From the NCBI GenBank assembly GCA_963807235.1, contig CAWEBF010000027.1:1-26570 (forward strand): a stretch of DNA of 26,570 nucleotides. Direction: 5' to 3'. The DNA is from CAWEBF01 sp963807235. Lineage in GTDB: Bacteria > Acidobacteriota > Vicinamibacteria > Vicinamibacterales > UBA2999. The translations under genes and the position numbers were made by a program. The notes beneath the pieces are model-generated. The model did not search any database, was not told the DNA's origin, and was given only the letters and a program-made list of their open reading frames with translations. Every line of letters starts with the position of its first letter. Within the stretch, counting starts at the first letter, position 1. Below are positions 25,355 to 26,570 of the stretch, piece after piece.

Positions 25355-26570
25355 ATGCTGGCTCCATCATCTACGCGGATGAGGCTTGGATCGGAAGCGC
25401 TGGTCGCGTCGTCGCGTCTGCGCGGCGCCACGGTGGGCCTGGCGTGCAATCACGCCTCGGTAGGACGCGGGCTGACGCACGTCGTGGACCAGCTGGCGGC
25501 GGCCGACGGCGTCAAGCTGGGCGCCATCTTCGGCCCGCAGCACGGCTTCCGGTCGGACGTCCAGGACAACATGGTCGAGACGCCGCACGCCGACGATCCG
25601 CGGATGCGCGTGCCAATCTACTCACTGTACAGCGACACGCGCGAGCCGACCGCGGAGATGCTGCGCGGGCTGGATGCGCTGGTCGTGGACCTGCAGGACA
25701 TCGGCGCGCGCATCTACACCTACATCTACACGATGGCCAATTGCCTGCGCGCGTGCGCGAGGCACGGCGTGCCGGTCATCGTGTGCGACCGGCCCAATCC
25801 GATCAACGGCGTGGACGTGGAGGGCGCGGCGCTGGTGGAGGGTTACGAATCGTTCGTCGGTCAATTTCCGATACCCATGCGTCACGGCATGACGATCGGC
25901 GAACTGGCGCGTTTCTTCAACCAGGAGTTCGGCATCGGTGCCGCGTTGGACGTGGTGCCGATGGACGGCTGGCGCCGCCAGATGTTCGCCGACGAGACGG
26001 ACGTCCCGTGGGTGATGCCCTCACCCAACATCCCGACGCTGGACACGGCCGTCGTCTATCCGGGCACGGTGCTGGTCGAGGGGACGCTCCTGTCCGAAGG
26101 CCGCGGCACGACGCGGCCTTTCGAGCTCCTGGGCGCGCCGGGCATCCATGCGGAGTCCTTCGCGCGCGAGATGAACGCGCTGGGCCTGCCCGGGGTGATC
26201 TTCCGGCCGGCGGTGTTCGAGCCGACGTTCCAGAAGCACGCGCGGACGGCATGCGGCGGGTGCCAGGCGCACGTCACCGACCGGTCGGCGTTCCGGCCGG
26301 TGCTGACCGGCGTGGCGTTGATCGGGATGTTTCGCCGGTTCGACCCGGGTCGCGAGCTGTGGCGGCAGCCGCCGTACCAGTACGAGCACACCAAGCTCCC
26401 GTTCGACATCCTGAGCGGGTCGAGCACGCTGCGTGAACAGATCGAGGGCGGACTGTCTGCGACCGCTATCGCGGCGACATGGCGCGCCGACGAGGAGGCG
26501 TTCAAGAAGCGACGGGGAGAAGTATCTTCTTGTCCTAGCCCGAAGTATTCGGTCTACAGTCTACGGTCCA
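25355..26570 (+). CDS. NamZ-like/DUF1343 exo-beta-N-acetylmuramidase, 3' end beyond window
   Basis: An open frame of about 405 codons to the window end. Family hallmarks are strong: GAIFGPQHGFRSDVQDNM, DLQDIGARIYTYIYTM, VIVCDRPNPINGVDVEG, MRHGMTIGELARFFN and MPSPNIPTLDTAVVYPGTVLVEG. DUF1343 proteins include NamZ, an exo-acting N-acetylmuramidase releasing MurNAc from peptidoglycan fragments. No signal peptide is visible, so it would be cytosolic unless the N-terminus is wrong. The ATG at 25355 gives MLAPSSTRMRLGSEALV; the ATG at 25379 (MRLGSEALV) is an equally reasonable start. The C-terminus reads FKKRRGEVSS here, but the family-like FKKRREKYLLV appears if one G is removed from the run 26514-26517, so the last codons are probably out of frame. 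The coding frame runs into the heptamer array at 26552 without a stop. Confidence 0.85.
   Translation, partial: MLAPSSTRMRLGSEALVASSRLRGATVGLACNHASVGRGLTHVVDQLAAADGVKLGAIFGPQHGFRSDVQDNMVETPHADDPRMRVPIYSLYSDTREPTAEMLRGLDALVVDLQDIGARIYTYIYTMANCLRACARHGVPVIVCDRPNPINGVDVEGAALVEGYESFVGQFPIPMRHGMTIGELARFFNQEFGIGAALDVVPMDGWRRQMFADETDVPWVMPSPNIPTLDTAVVYPGTVLVEGTLLSEGRGTTRPFELLGAPGIHAESFAREMNALGLPGVIFRPAVFEPTFQKHARTACGGCQAHVTDRSAFRPVLTGVALIGMFRRFDPGRELWRQPPYQYEHTKLPFDILSGSSTLREQIEGGLSATAIAATWRADEEAFKKRRGEVSSCPSPKYSVYSLRS
26552..26570 (-). repeat. Heptamer array (GTAGAC-type), cut by window end
   Basis: GTCTACA, GTCTACG and the start of a third unit (GTCCA) on the plus strand; the minus strand reads CGTAGAC and TGTAGAC, fitting NNNAGNC. 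It repeats the unit type seen at 5481-5515 and lies at the apparent 3' end of the NamZ-like gene. Confidence 0.65.

Overview
The window is high-GC, gene-dense bacterial chromosome. Two very large Oar-like TonB-dependent receptors with carboxypeptidase-regulatory-like N-termini, a Tat-exported CRTAC1/ASPIC-UnbV protein, a secreted tannase-family esterase, a NamZ/DUF1343 protein and many secreted hydrolases suggest an Acidobacteriota member, probably Vicinamibacteria-like. That placement rests on gene content and was not tested phylogenetically. I found no rRNA, tRNA, CRISPR array, transposase, integrase or phage gene.

Layout. 34-2676: a tannase/feruloyl esterase-family gene (-), divergent from a secreted conserved protein (+) broken by two one-base shifts. 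2703-4613: ABC-F ATPase (-). 4743-6370: an OmpR/PhoB-type response regulator and a lipoprotein cyclase/kynurenine-formamidase-like enzyme (+). 6484-9519: a 1011-aa TonB receptor (-). 9881-11991: an MBL-fold hydrolase followed by 4-hydroxybenzoate 3-monooxygenase pobA (-), overlapping as CTGA. 12151-15722: a histidine kinase fused in frame to a NarL-type regulator, overlapping (GTGA) a Tat-exported CRTAC1-like protein (+). 15762-17381: a secreted amidase (-). 17487-23209: four overlapping + strand genes, namely an AhpD/carboxymuconolactone-decarboxylase-like protein, a two-[4Fe-4S] protein resembling a short soluble reductive dehalogenase or QueG, a second TonB receptor and an APC permease. 23382-23864: a secreted CHRD-domain protein (+). 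23916-25326: pyruvate kinase (-). 25355-end: a NamZ-like protein (+), cut by the window edge.

Working together. The most cohesive unit is 17487-23209. The overlaps imply co-translation, and outer-membrane receptor, inner-membrane permease, Fe-S reductase-like enzyme and CxxC protein make sense as an uptake-and-reduction module for an unknown substrate. PobA and the tannase-family esterase point to use of plant-type aromatic compounds, though they are not adjacent.

Two window-wide patterns stand out. First, six intergenic spacers carry short tandem arrays of 7-bp units. The unit sequence differs by locus but all fit NNNAGNN (mostly NNNAGNC) on one strand, and five of the six lie at 3' ends of genes, several touching or overlapping a stop codon. 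Second, at least six one-base shifts, mostly in short C or G runs, break otherwise well-conserved genes, including pyruvate kinase twice. This looks more like consensus errors than real gene decay.
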